Assembly: GCF_001886815.1 (NCBI RefSeq)
Contig: NZ_CP018099.1
Span: 4,648,501-4,712,500 of the forward strand
Reading direction: 5' to 3'
Source: Caldithrix abyssi DSM 13497
GTDB lineage: Bacteria; Calditrichota; Calditrichia; Calditrichales; Calditrichaceae
DNA length: 64,000 bases
The first letter of the stretch is position 1. Each line of letters opens with the position of its first letter. Below are positions 19,523 to 28,408 of this stretch, piece after piece. The notes under the pieces are model-generated. The model was given only the letters and a program-made list of their open reading frames with translations. It made no database searches and was not told where the DNA came from. The translations under genes and the position numbers were made by a program.

Positions 19523-20155
19523 ATGGAAATGCGACATTCAATTCCTAATCAACTGACAATATTCCGGATTCTACTGACGCCCGTTTTTGTTTTCTTTTTT
19601 CTCAAAGGCGGGACTTCCAATATTCGCATTGCCAGCATTATTTATTTGATAGCCTCCATAACCGATTGGTACGACGGTTACATTGCCCGTCGATTACATA
19701 TGATCACGCGGCTCGGCCAGTTTATGGATCCGCTGGCCGATAAAATTCTGGTCTCTGCCGCGCTGGCCGTTTTCGCCCACGAAAACTATCTGGAATGGTG
19801 GGCAGTGATTTTGATCATAACCCGCGATTTTTTAATCACTGGCCTGCGCCTTTTTGCCCTTTACATCGGTAAGCCGATTATCACCTCCGTTATTGCCAAG
19901 TGGAAAACCTTTTTGCAAATGTTTTTTATCTTTGCTCTGTTGATTTACCTGAATATTCCCGGCGTACCGGAAATCCGGCTGGACAGGGTGTCCAACCCCT
20001 ATTTGATCTGGACGACGCTCAGCATGTACCTGATTGTCGTTCTTACCATTGTTAGCGGCGTGCACTATTTGATCGTCAATCGTTCACACGCTATGGAGCT
20101 CTTTAAACGAACGTTTTATTTGTTGACTAAACCGTTCCAAAGCAAGGGAGATTAA
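19523..20155 (+). CDS. pgsA: CDP-diacylglycerol--glycerol-3-phosphate 3-phosphatidyltransferase
   Basis: An integral-membrane enzyme of about 210 residues that makes phosphatidylglycerol phosphate. The CDP-alcohol phosphotransferase signature is complete: DG-x2-AR-x8-G-x3-D-x3-D, reading DGYIARR then G-QFMD-PLAD. The start IPNQLTIFRILLTP is typical of PgsA. The frame is open from 19487, but ATG at 19523 (or 19529) puts the N-terminus where the family expects it; neither start has a good ribosome site. It is followed without a gap by pgpA, the next step of the pathway. Confidence 0.92.
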   Translation: MEMRHSIPNQLTIFRILLTPVFVFFFLKGGTSNIRIASIIYLIASITDWYDGYIARRLHMITRLGQFMDPLADKILVSAALAVFAHENYLEWWAVILIITRDFLITGLRLFALYIGKPIITSVIAKWKTFLQMFFIFALLIYLNIPGVPEIRLDRVSNPYLIWTTLSMYLIVVLTIVSGVHYLIVNRSHAMELFKRTFYLLTKPFQSKGD

Positions 20156-20611
20156 GTGAAAAAGGGATTGATCTACGTGATAGGCGCCGGCCTGGGAACC
20201 GGTTATGCGCCGGTCGCCCCCGGTACTGCAGGCAGCCTTTTAGCCGTTCTTTTGTTTTTCCTCTGGCCTCAGGCTTCGTTCTTCTGGTTAATGATGGCCA
20301 TCGTCTTCTTTTTGATTGGCGTGCCGGTATCAACGGCTATCGAAAAAGAACACGGACAGGACCCTTCGCTGGTGGTGATAGACGAAGTAGTGGGCCAATG
20401 GCTGGCTTTAATCTTTTTGCCGATTTTTAACTGGAAAATTGCCCTGGCCGCCTTTTTACTCTTTCGTCTGTTCGATATCTGGAAGCCCTTTCCCATCAAC
20501 CGTTCGCAATCATTAAAAGCCGGCTGGGGCATCATGGTCGATGATGTTTTAGCCGGTATTTACGCCAACATCGTTTTGCAAATTGTTTTACGGAGCGGAT
20601 TGCTGCGATGA
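20156..20611 (+). CDS. pgpA: Phosphatidylglycerophosphatase A
   Basis: A 151-residue membrane phosphatase that removes the terminal phosphate from phosphatidylglycerol phosphate. The N-terminus GLGTGYAPVAPGTAGSL and the VIDEVVGQW motif are diagnostic. The start is GTG, immediately after the pgsA TAA, with GGAG 5 bases upstream. Its stop overlaps the cinA ATG (ATGA at 20608-20611). It forms a two-gene phosphatidylglycerol module with pgsA. Confidence 0.95.
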   Translation: MKKGLIYVIGAGLGTGYAPVAPGTAGSLLAVLLFFLWPQASFFWLMMAIVFFLIGVPVSTAIEKEHGQDPSLVVIDEVVGQWLALIFLPIFNWKIALAAFLLFRLFDIWKPFPINRSQSLKAGWGIMVDDVLAGIYANIVLQIVLRSGLLR

Positions 20612-21855
20612 AAGCCATTAAAGCCGAAATTCTTTCCATCGGAAACGAGCTTTTAGCGGGCATTACCATTAATACCAACGCTGCTTACATCGCAAAACAG
20701 TTGCATTCCATCGGCATTGAAGTGCAGCGGATTACCGTAATTCCCGACCAGACAGAAGAAATTTTACAGGCCTTAGCAGGCGCTCAACAACGCGCACAGG
20801 TGGTTATTTGCACCGGCGGTCTGGGCCCCACGCCGGATGACATCACCAAACAGGCTTTGTGTCGTTTTTTTGACGTACCGCTGGAATTTGAGCCCACCGT
20901 TTTCGAAGACGTTCAACGTTTTCTCAATCACCGACGCATCTCTTTAAATCAGGCAAACCGCGAGCAGGCTGTCATTCCTAAATGCGACCTTGTTTTGCAC
21001 AACCATCGCGGAACGGCGCCTGGCCTGTACTTCAAACGCCATAATACGCACTTTTTCTTTTTGCCCGGCGTACCCGGCGAGGTGCGCCATCTGATGCAAA
21101 AAGACGTGCTGGCCCTGCTGGCCGAGTTTTACCGCCTTAAACCCATTACCACACGCCTTTTAAGGACCACCGGCATTCCGGAATCGCGATTGATTGACAA
21201 AATCGGCGATCTGCTGGAGCAATACCGCCAATTCCGGCTGGCCTTTCTGCCCCGTTTTCGCGGGGTTGATTTGCGCTTTACCCTGCCGCAGGACGCTGAA
21301 CAGGAACGCAAAACTTTCGAAGAGTTTGTGGCCAGCGTTAAAAACCGCCTGCAAAAATACATCTTTACGGAAGAGGAAAAAGAACTGGAAGAAGCGCTGG
21401 GCGAAATTTTAAAAGGAAAAGGCCTCACACTTTCCGTAGCAGAGAGTTTTACCGGCGGCCTGCTCGGCGATTTAATCACCAACGTTCCTGGCAGCTCCGC
21501 CTACTTTCTGGGCGGCGCCGTCACTTACAGCAACGCCAGCAAAATGCAGTTACTGGGCGTTAAACAACAAACCCTTCAAACCTTTGGGGCGGTCAGCCAG
21601 GAAACCGTTTTAGAAATGGCGCGCGGCGTACAGAATCTTTTTAAAAGCGACTGCGCCATCGCCACAACCGGCATTGCCGGCCCCGGCGGCGCAACCGCCC
21701 AAAAACCGGTCGGTTTATGCTACATTGCCGCTCGTTTTAAAGATAAAGAACGCGTCAAAAAATTTCAGTTTGGCGCCGATCGCATCATGAACAAACAACG
21801 GGGCGCCATCGCCGGACTGGAGCTGCTACGCCGTTTGATTTTGAACATTGAATGA
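20608..21855 (+). CDS. cinA: CinA-family protein (NMN deamidase / ADP-ribose pyrophosphatase)
   Basis: A 415-residue two-domain protein. The N-terminal MoCF-like (COG1058) half begins AEILSIGNELLAG and contains TGGLGPTPDD. The C-terminal PncC-type half begins near residue 272 with SVAESFTGGLLGD and includes GIAGPGGA. Known family members recycle pyridine nucleotides (nicotinamide mononucleotide deamidase; ADP-ribose hydrolysis). It is translationally coupled on both sides (ATGA with pgpA; ATGA with the following frame). Its place just before recA is widely conserved in bacteria. Confidence 0.95.
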   Translation: MKAIKAEILSIGNELLAGITINTNAAYIAKQLHSIGIEVQRITVIPDQTEEILQALAGAQQRAQVVICTGGLGPTPDDITKQALCRFFDVPLEFEPTVFEDVQRFLNHRRISLNQANREQAVIPKCDLVLHNHRGTAPGLYFKRHNTHFFFLPGVPGEVRHLMQKDVLALLAEFYRLKPITTRLLRTTGIPESRLIDKIGDLLEQYRQFRLAFLPRFRGVDLRFTLPQDAEQERKTFEEFVASVKNRLQKYIFTEEEKELEEALGEILKGKGLTLSVAESFTGGLLGDLITNVPGSSAYFLGGAVTYSNASKMQLLGVKQQTLQTFGAVSQETVLEMARGVQNLFKSDCAIATTGIAGPGGATAQKPVGLCYIAARFKDKERVKKFQFGADRIMNKQRGAIAGLELLRRLILNIE

Positions 21856-21917
21856 GCGTTGGCGCTGAAAGCCTTAAAAAAAGAAACTATAAAACCGATA
21901 AACAACAGGGCAAAATC

Positions 21918-22484
21918 ATGGAAACCATTCGCAGTTTTGTGGCCATCGAATTACCAGCGGATTTAAAAAAACAAATCGATCAATATCAACGGCAATTAAA
22001 ACCGCTGTGTCGGCACACGCGCTGGGTAAACAGCAAAGGGCTGCATATTACGCTCAAGTTTTTAGGCGAACAGGAGCCGGACTTGATTGACCGCGTACAG
22101 CAGAATCTGTTTCATGTGCAGGGCGCGGTAAAGCCCTTTCGGCTCACCGTTAAAAATTTCGGCGCCTTTCCGGGCAAACGCAGCCCGCGCGTCCTGTGGC
22201 TGGGCGTTGTCAGCCAGCCGCTCGAAGCGGTTCACGATTTGTTTCAATTCATCGAAGAGAATTTACACGGCCTGGGTTTTGTTAAAGAAAAAAGACGTTT
22301 TTCGCCTCACCTGACACTGGCGCGCGTTAAACAGCCCGGGCGTTTTGATCCCCTGTGGGAATACGTACAAAAACACCCCTTTGAACCTTACACTTTTGAA
22401 GTAAACAAAATCGTTTTAATGCGCAGCATCTTAAAACCGCAGGGCGCCGAATACCGTCCCATTGCCACGTATTCTCTGCGCTAA
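21918..22484 (+). CDS. thpR: RNA 2',3'-cyclic phosphodiesterase (2H family)
   Basis: About 188 residues with the two H-x-T-x catalytic motifs of the 2H phosphoesterase fold (HITL in the first half, HLTL in the second). It opens with ETIRSFVAIELP, the usual start of ThpR/LigT. The frame is open from an upstream ATG at 21852 that overlaps the cinA stop (ATGA); that start would add 22 polar residues. Family length favours 21918, while coupling favours 21852. The protein hydrolyses 2',3'-cyclic phosphate RNA ends in the cytosol. Confidence 0.88.
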   Translation: METIRSFVAIELPADLKKQIDQYQRQLKPLCRHTRWVNSKGLHITLKFLGEQEPDLIDRVQQNLFHVQGAVKPFRLTVKNFGAFPGKRSPRVLWLGVVSQPLEAVHDLFQFIEENLHGLGFVKEKRRFSPHLTLARVKQPGRFDPLWEYVQKHPFEPYTFEVNKIVLMRSILKPQGAEYRPIATYSLR

Positions 22485-22920
22485 GACGGCATTTGGTAAA
22501 TGCGTAACGCGTGACGGGTAAAGGGTAAGAGTTTAGCAGTTTAGCGGTTTAGGCGTTTTTGTAGGGGCGAAGCCGTCGGCGTCGGCGTCATTTCGAGCAT
22601 CCCTCCCCTGCAGAAGACGAAAAATCTTTTTCCTCCTTCACCGCTCCCTGAGCGCATTCGAATGGAGCGGAGCCGATGAAAGTTCCTTCACAATCAACGG
22701 TTGCTTCGACTACGCTCAGCAACCGTATTCCCGCTCCCTGAGCGTAGTCGAAGGGAGCGGTTTGTCCCCCGGTGACGGAGTAGTCCCGCCTCTGTTAAAA
22801 GGCCCAATCAAGATTGTAAAAAAATGAATTCTCTTTTTTAAAACCCTTTTTATTTTGCCTTTCTGTGGCTATATTTAGGGGTGTCATTAAACTACATTTT
22901 TTGAGGAGATAGAACCGTTT
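22485..22920. other. recA upstream region with repeat hairpins
   Basis: This 436-base gap contains three related stem-loops (listed separately) and, near recA, AT-rich sequence and GAGGAG at 22903-22908. That ribosome site is 12 bases from the ATG, rather far. No recognisable LexA box is visible, so SOS control cannot be claimed. Confidence 0.6.
22641..22760. repeat. Three related stem-loops with a shared loop core
   Basis: Hairpin 1: CCGCTCC 22641-22647 with GGAGCGG 22664-22670. Hairpin 2: GGTTGCT 22699-22705 with AGCAACC 22718-22724. Hairpin 3: CCGCTCCCT 22731-22739 with AGGGAGCGG 22752-22760. Hairpins 2 and 3 carry the same 14-base core in opposite orientation (TTCGACTACGCTCA at 22705-22718 and its exact reverse complement at 22739-22752), so their loops are complementary. 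Hairpin 1 has a 12/14 variant of the core. Confidence 0.88.
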
Positions 22921-23967
22921 ATGGACAATAATCAGGAAAAGGCAAAAGCCATAGAAATTGCCGTTTCGCAAATTGAGCGCAATTTCGGTAAGGGCGCCAT
23001 CATGCGCCTGGGTGACCGCGTAAAAATTGATGTGGACGTTATCCCCACCGGTTCGGTTTCGCTGGACGCCGCCCTGGGCATTGGCGGGGTGCCGCGGGGA
23101 CGCATCACCGAAATTTACGGGCCGGAATCTTCCGGAAAAACCACCCTGGCGCTGCACATCATTGCCGAGGCGCAAAAACGCGGCGGACTGGCCGCCTTTG
23201 TGGACGCCGAACATGCGCTCGATCCCGGCTATGCCAAAAAATTGGGCGTGGACACCATCAACCTGCTGGTCAGCCAGCCCGATAATGGCGAACAGGCGCT
23301 GGAAATCGTGGAAACTCTGGTACGCTCAGGCGCGCTGGATGTGATCGTCATCGATTCGGTGGCCGCCCTGGTACCCAAGGCCGAAATTGAAGGCGAGATG
23401 GGCGATTCGCACATGGGCTTGCAGGCGCGATTGATGTCTCAGGCATTACGCAAACTAACCGGAACGGTCAGCAAATCTAACACCTGCGTTATTTTCATCA
23501 ACCAGATTCGCGAAAAATTAGGCGTGATGTTTGGCAATCCCGAAACCACCACCGGCGGCCGTGCGCTGAAGTTTTACACATCCATCCGCCTGGACATCCG
23601 CCGCATTGCAACCATTAAGGTGGGCAATGAAATGGTAGGCAACCGGACGCGCGTTAAAGTGGTCAAAAACAAGATGGCCCCGCCCTTCCGCGAAGCCGAG
23701 TTCGACATCATGTACGATCAGGGTATCTCTAAAGAAGGCGATGTGCTGGACAAAGCGGTGGAATTCCGCATCGTGCAAAAATCGGGCACCTGGTTCTCTT
23801 ACAACGACCTGCGCCTTGGGCAGGGCAGGGAAAATGTAAAGGCCTTTTTGAAAGAAAACCCCGAAGTCTTTCAGGAAATTGAAAAACAGGTGCGCATGAA
23901 AGTCGGCCTGGAAAAAGACGAAGCCGAAGCAGACGCCCAGGGAAAAAACGTTAAACAGGAAAAATAA
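22921..23967 (+). CDS. recA: Recombinase RecA
   Basis: A 348-residue DNA strand-exchange ATPase. Walker [10 protein letters not shown] is near 66-74. [22 protein letters not shown] covers Walker B and loop L1. [27 protein letters not shown] is the most diagnostic segment (loop L2 region). A short acidic/basic C-terminal tail follows. Length is normal and there is no intein. A strong intrinsic terminator follows, yet recX begins only about 60 bases downstream. Confidence 0.98.
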   Translation: MDNNQEKAKAIEIAVSQIERNFGKGAIMRLGDRVKIDVDVIPTGSVSLDAALGIGGVPRGRITEIYGPESSGKTTLALHIIAEAQKRGGLAAFVDAEHALDPGYAKKLGVDTINLLVSQPDNGEQALEIVETLVRSGALDVIVIDSVAALVPKAEIEGEMGDSHMGLQARLMSQALRKLTGTVSKSNTCVIFINQIREKLGVMFGNPETTTGGRALKFYTSIRLDIRRIATIKVGNEMVGNRTRVKVVKNKMAPPFREAEFDIMYDQGISKEGDVLDKAVEFRIVQKSGTWFSYNDLRLGQGRENVKAFLKENPEVFQEIEKQVRMKVGLEKDEAEADAQGKNVKQEK

Positions 23968-23980
23968 GACACATATTTAG

Positions 23981-24016
23981 CTCCCCGCTAAGCCTGTTTT
24001 GCGGGGAGTTGTTTTT
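23981..24016 (+). terminator. Intrinsic terminator between recA and recX
   Basis: CTCCCCGC (23981-23988) pairs perfectly with GCGGGGAG (24001-24008) around a 12-base loop, followed by TTGTTTTTT. Leaky read-through would give low RecX relative to RecA, a known theme in recA-recX operons; that role is inferred. Confidence 0.9.
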
Positions 24017-24023
24017 TACAGCT

Positions 24024-24650
24024 ATGCAAATAACCAGAATCGAACGCGCTTCAAAAAGCAAACCGCACTACCATCTTTACGCAGACGATGCGCTCCTGAT
24101 GACCGTTACCGAAGAGACGCTTTTACACTTCCGCATTCATAAAGGTCTTACGCTCAGCGACGCCCTGCAAGAAGAGATCTTTGCCCATGACCAGTTGCAG
24201 CGTTGCCTTGAGCAGGCTTATCGCTACTTGAGCCGCCGCAGTCATTTTCGCAAGGAGCTGGCGCGCAAATTGACCACCAAAGGCTACCCGCCGCACGTCA
24301 TCGAACAGGCGCTCGATTATCTTGACCAGAAAGGTTATTTGAATGATCACGACCTGATGTTCCAGTTTATTCACGACGCCATCCGTCTGAAACAATACGG
24401 CCCGCACCTGATCAAACGCAAATTATTTGAGCGCGGTCTTGACAGCGAGGAAATCGACGCGGCGTTGGAGTCGGCCTACCCTCCGGAATTGCAGGCCGCT
24501 ACCTGCCAGCGGCTGGCTATTAAAAAATGGAAGTCGCTGCAAGGTCTGGAACCTTCCAGAGGGCGGCAAAAACTATTCGCCTTTTTACAGCAACGCGGCT
24601 TTAACAGTGAAAACATTCAACCAGTGATTGAAAATCTGTTTGAAGATTAA
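24024..24650 (+). CDS. recX: Regulatory protein RecX
   Basis: About 208 residues of a three-helix-repeat protein that binds RecA filaments and limits their activity. The family segments YLSRRSHFRKELARKL and VIEQALDYLDQKGYLND are clear, and the C-terminal repeat is present. The frame extends upstream to a TTG inside the recA terminator T-tract; the ATG at 24024 is the sensible start. There is no clear ribosome site, consistent with low expression after the terminator. Confidence 0.9.
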   Translation: MQITRIERASKSKPHYHLYADDALLMTVTEETLLHFRIHKGLTLSDALQEEIFAHDQLQRCLEQAYRYLSRRSHFRKELARKLTTKGYPPHVIEQALDYLDQKGYLNDHDLMFQFIHDAIRLKQYGPHLIKRKLFERGLDSEEIDAALESAYPPELQAATCQRLAIKKWKSLQGLEPSRGRQKLFAFLQQRGFNSENIQPVIENLFED

Positions 24651-24733
24651 GCATACGCAGCACGCGTCTTCCCCTTCCTGCTTCCTGCCTACTGTTTACT
24701 GTGTCAAGTCCATCCATCAAACGGCGTTGCATT

Positions 24734-24943
24734 TTATTTTCTGAAAAGCCATAAAATAAAAGAAACGATCACGCTTAAAAGCAGCATGGTAGTAATGGGA
24801 AAGTAAAGCTTAAAATTGGGCTTATCGATGTAAATATCGCCGGGCAGGCGGCCGATGGGCAGTTTGCTCAGGTACGGCCAGACAAAGCTAAGGATAATCA
24901 GCAGCACGCCCAGGTACAGCAGAATTTTTTGCCAGGCGCTCAT
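24734..24943 (-). CDS. Small membrane protein, DUF2905 family
   Basis: A 69-residue protein with two membrane helices (about 6-24 and 47-66) and the family-specific middle LPIGRLPGDIYI...NFKLYFPIT. Function is unknown. The ATG is preceded by AGGAGG. It lies 9 bases after the response-regulator gene on the same strand and converges with recX. Confidence 0.88.
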   Translation of the reverse strand: MSAWQKILLYLGVLLIILSFVWPYLSKLPIGRLPGDIYIDKPNFKLYFPITTMLLLSVIVSFILWLFRK

Positions 24944-24952
24944 TCCTGCCTC

Positions 24953-25312
24953 CTACAAATTCAATTCTTTTTTCAACCGTGAAATCAAATCCGGAAAAAA
25001 GAGCGGTTTGGCAATAAACCGATCGCGATGTTTTGTTAAATGCTCGTCAAAGCCCACGGCATGGGCCGAAACAAACAGTACAGGAATGTTTTTGTAAGCT
25101 TCTTGCGTTTGCAGCCAGTCGTAAAATTGCAAACCGTTTTCGCCGGGCAGCCCCACGTCGGTGATGATTAAATCGATCTTATTTTTTTCCAGCACCTTCC
25201 TCGCTTTTTGCGTATCGCCACAGCCGTGCACAATAAAGCCCTCTTTTTCCATGAATAATTTAGCCAGGATCAACGTTTGTGTATCATCATCTACAAATAA
25301 AATGGATGCCAC
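24953..25312 (-). CDS. Single-domain response regulator (CheY-like receiver)
   Basis: A 119-residue stand-alone receiver domain. The acidic pocket is DDD at 8-10, the phospho-acceptor is the Asp in IITDVGLPG, and the conserved Ser and Lys (VSAH, KPLFF) follow. There is no output domain, so it must act by protein contact. The start is GTG with AAGGA upstream. It is probably co-transcribed with the DUF2905 gene; no kinase is adjacent. Confidence 0.88.
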   Translation of the reverse strand: MASILFVDDDTQTLILAKLFMEKEGFIVHGCGDTQKARKVLEKNKIDLIITDVGLPGENGLQFYDWLQTQEAYKNIPVLFVSAHAVGFDEHLTKHRDRFIAKPLFFPDLISRLKKELNL

Positions 25313-25474
25313 GATCTTTCCTTATTTAAGTTACAATGTTCTGTTTTAAAAATGCTGACCGCTTGAAATTTTAATATAGTCACTTTTTAGCATATATTTC
25401 AATCAAATTTTATTGGTAATAAACGTAAAAAGCTTATATATTTGGCAACTGATAAAAAAACGTGGAGAAAAGCG

Positions 25475-28087
25475 ATGACAGCCAATGAAATACGACAACA
25501 GTTTATTGATTTTTTTATTTCCAAAGGACATACATTTGTGCCCAGCGCACCGGTTATTCCGCAGGACGACCCCACCCTGCTGTTCACCAATGCCGGCATG
25601 AATCAGTTTAAAGATATCTTTCTGGGTAAAGGAAAACGCGAGTACACGCGCGCCGTCAATTCGCAAAAGTGCATCCGCGTCAGCGGCAAACACAACGACC
25701 TGGAAGAAGTGGGACGCGATACCTACCACCACACCTTTTTCGAAATGCTGGGCAACTGGTCATTTGGAGATTACTACAAAAAAGAAGCCATCCAATGGGC
25801 CTGGGAACTGTTAACCGAAGTCTGGAAGCTACCCAAAGAAAAATTGTTCGCCACCGTGCACCACACCGACGACGAAGCGGCTGAGTTGTGGAAAAGCGTA
25901 ACAGATATCGCGCCGCAGCGCATTCTGAAGTTTGGCGATAAAGACAATTTCTGGGAAATGGGCCCCGTTGGTCCCTGCGGCCCCTGTTCGGAAATTCATA
26001 TCGATCTGGGAGAAGAATTTTGTGATTTAAAGGGCCAGGAGCACACCTGCGGAGTAAACGGCGACTGCGGCCGGTACATCGAATTGTGGAATCTGGTCTT
26101 TATTCAATTTAATCGCGACGAAAACGGTACGCTGCATCCTCTGCCGGCCAGGCACGTGGACACGGGCGCCGGGTTTGAAAGACTGGTCGCCGTTTTGCAG
26201 GGCAAAACCTCCAATTACGATACCGATGTGTTTATGCCCATTTTAGAGGCCATTGGCAAGATGGTCGGCCAGGATTACCGCCAGTCTGATGAACAAATGG
26301 CCTTCCGCGTCATTGCCGACCATATTCGCATGCTGACCTTCTCCATCGCCGATGGCGGCATGCCTTCCAATGAGGGACGCGGGTACGTCATGCGGCGCAT
26401 TTTGCGTCGCGCCGCGCGATACGGCCGCAACCTGAATATGCGCGAGCCCTTTATGTACAAACTGGTGCCCACCGTGGTGCAAATGATGGGCGACGTTTAC
26501 CCCGAAATCCGTGAACGACAGGAACACATCATGGCCGTCATCCGGGCCGAAGAAGAACGCTTTAACCTGACGCTTGACCGCGGCCTGGAAATTTTTGAAA
26601 AAATCAAAGAAGACCTTAAAAGCCGGGGCGAAGCGGTCATTCCCGGCTACGAAGTCTTTCGCCTTTACGACACCTTTGGATTTCCCGTGGACTTAACGCG
26701 CATTCTGGCCGAGGAAAACGGTTTGACGCTGGATATGGCCGGCTTTGAAGAACACATGGAAGCCCAGCGCAAACTGGCGCGCGAATCTTCCAAATTTGTA
26801 ATGACCGAAGGCGAACAACAATGGATCGTTTTAAATGAAGGCGCCGATTCGCGCTTTGTGGGATACGACGAACTGGCCATTGAAACGCACATCATGCGCT
26901 ACCGATTAAGCGAAAAACATCTTCAGGTCATCTTAAAAGAGACGCCCTTTTACGCCGAATCCGGCGGACAGGTGGGCGACAAAGGTACCATCAAAGGCGA
27001 AAATTTCACTCTTAAAGTGCTGGACACCAAAAAAGAGGGCGATCACATCGTTCATTTTTGTGAACCCGTCACAGATTTTAAACCGGCATCGGACAAAGTG
27101 CTGGCCGAGGTCACCTCTTCTGAACGACGGAGTACGCAAAAGAATCATACGGCCACCCATTTGCTGCACGCAGCCTTACGTAAGGTGCTCGGCGCGCACG
27201 TTACGCAGGCCGGTTCCCTGGTTGAGCCCAACCGCCTGCGCTTTGACTTTAACCACTACGATCGCCTGAGCGAAGAACAGATCCGCGAGATCGAACGAAT
27301 CGTCAACCGCAAAATTCAGCAGAACATTCCTTTGCAAATTGCTTACGAAAAGTTCAGCGAAGCCAAAAAGAAAGGCGCCATGGCCCTTTTTGGCGAAAAA
27401 TACGGCGATCTTGTTCGCACCATTAAAATCGACGATTTTAGCTTTGAATTGTGCGGCGGCACGCACGTAAAAGCCACTGGCGAAATCGGCGTGTTCATCA
27501 TACTTTACGAAGCGGGCATCGCCGCCGGCATTCGACGCATTGAAGCGCTTACCGGCGAAAAAGCGGTAGAATACATCCAGCAGAAAAAACAGATTTTGCA
27601 TCAGCTGAACGAACTGCTTAACGCCACCGACGAAGAGCTGACGCCCAAAGTGGAACAATTGCTCAATGAAAAACGCCATCTGGAAAAAGAGTTGCAAAAG
27701 GCGCGGACGGCCAATCTTCAGGCCGGTGTGGAAGATCTTTTGGCAAAGGCCCAAAAGGTTAACGACATCAATTTATTGGTTCATGAATTCACCGATACAG
27801 AAATGGATGCTTTAAAATCGCTGGGCGACAAACTGCGCGAAAAATCAAAAAATCTGGTGGCCCTGCTTCTCACCGAAAAGGATCAAAAGCTGAATATGGT
27901 TTGCGTGGTGAGCGACGATCTGATCCAGAGCAAAAAATTACACGCCGGAAATCTGGTGCGTGAGGTGGCCAAACAGGTAGGTGGCGGCGGCGGCGGACGC
28001 CCGCATCTGGCAACGGCCGGCGGAAAGCAGATAGAAAACAAACAAAAAGCCATCGAACTTCTGAAAAAACGATTGGCTGAACTGTAA
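25475..28087 (+). CDS. alaS: Alanyl-tRNA synthetase
   Basis: About 870 residues, full length. The class II catalytic core opens with MTANEIRQQFIDFFISKGH and includes FTNAGMNQFKDIFLG. The editing domain has the zinc/catalytic pair NHTATHLLHAALR and CGGTHVKATGEIG. The C-terminal DHHA1 region contains the glycine-rich stretch ending GGGRPHLATAGG. The frame is open from a TTG at 25442, but the ATG at 25475 with GGAG upstream is the family start. It lies divergent from the response regulator. The recA-recX-alaS order is common in bacteria. Confidence 0.97.
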   Translation: MTANEIRQQFIDFFISKGHTFVPSAPVIPQDDPTLLFTNAGMNQFKDIFLGKGKREYTRAVNSQKCIRVSGKHNDLEEVGRDTYHHTFFEMLGNWSFGDYYKKEAIQWAWELLTEVWKLPKEKLFATVHHTDDEAAELWKSVTDIAPQRILKFGDKDNFWEMGPVGPCGPCSEIHIDLGEEFCDLKGQEHTCGVNGDCGRYIELWNLVFIQFNRDENGTLHPLPARHVDTGAGFERLVAVLQGKTSNYDTDVFMPILEAIGKMVGQDYRQSDEQMAFRVIADHIRMLTFSIADGGMPSNEGRGYVMRRILRRAARYGRNLNMREPFMYKLVPTVVQMMGDVYPEIRERQEHIMAVIRAEEERFNLTLDRGLEIFEKIKEDLKSRGEAVIPGYEVFRLYDTFGFPVDLTRILAEENGLTLDMAGFEEHMEAQRKLARESSKFVMTEGEQQWIVLNEGADSRFVGYDELAIETHIMRYRLSEKHLQVILKETPFYAESGGQVGDKGTIKGENFTLKVLDTKKEGDHIVHFCEPVTDFKPASDKVLAEVTSSERRSTQKNHTATHLLHAALRKVLGAHVTQAGSLVEPNRLRFDFNHYDRLSEEQIREIERIVNRKIQQNIPLQIAYEKFSEAKKKGAMALFGEKYGDLVRTIKIDDFSFELCGGTHVKATGEIGVFIILYEAGIAAGIRRIEALTGEKAVEYIQQKKQILHQLNELLNATDEELTPKVEQLLNEKRHLEKELQKARTANLQAGVEDLLAKAQKVNDINLLVHEFTDTEMDALKSLGDKLREKSKNLVALLLTEKDQKLNMVCVVSDDLIQSKKLHAGNLVREVAKQVGGGGGGRPHLATAGGKQIENKQKAIELLKKRLAEL

Positions 28088-28408
28088 ACGCCATTGCCGG
28101 ACATTTTTACGATAAAATTTCAGCAACCTATTCGGGGCTATGGGCTATTTCTGTCAACGTATTACGTTGAACCTGTGCGCCTATCTGGCGTTGAATTTTA
28201 ATGCATCTCAAAAAGCTCCGGTTGCGCTAAAACGCGAAAAAGGGACACCCGATGGGCAACGTTGCTCAACGCAAAGAGTTTGCGGATCAGGGCATCCGTA
28301 AACTCTTTTTTAATATTCCGGCGATCTTTTAAAGATCAGCCCTGGTTCGGACGATTAGTGTAACAATTTATGAACGCAAAACCATTTAAACGGAACAGGG
28401 GAATTTCT
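28088..28408 (+). promoter_or_regulatory. Structured leader or small RNA between alaS and galE
   Basis: This stretch holds nested pairing: a 7-bp hairpin (TCAACGT 28154-28160 with ACGTTGA 28164-28170), a longer-range GCGTTGA/TCAACGC pair (about 28188 and 28265), a GCAACGTTGC palindrome near 28257, and then a strong terminator hairpin. The terminator loop CAGGGC is complementary to GCCCTG near 28341. This could be an attenuated galE leader, a small RNA, or just the alaS 3' end. It matches no riboswitch class I know. Confidence 0.4.
28273..28315 (+). terminator. Intrinsic terminator upstream of galE
   Basis: A 15-bp stem with one G-U wobble (28273-28287 with 28294-28308), a 6-base loop CAGGGC, and a T-run. 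It ends either the alaS transcript about 190 bases after the stop or a separate RNA. Confidence 0.85.

Noticed and set aside
22800-22920. LexA/SOS box upstream of recA
   Set aside because: I looked for CTGT-N8-ACAG and GAAC-N4-GTTC types and saw no convincing match; regulation unknown.
28088-28320. 6S RNA, SRP RNA or RNase P RNA between alaS and galE
   Set aside because: None of the signature sequences of those RNAs is present, and size and pairing do not fit.
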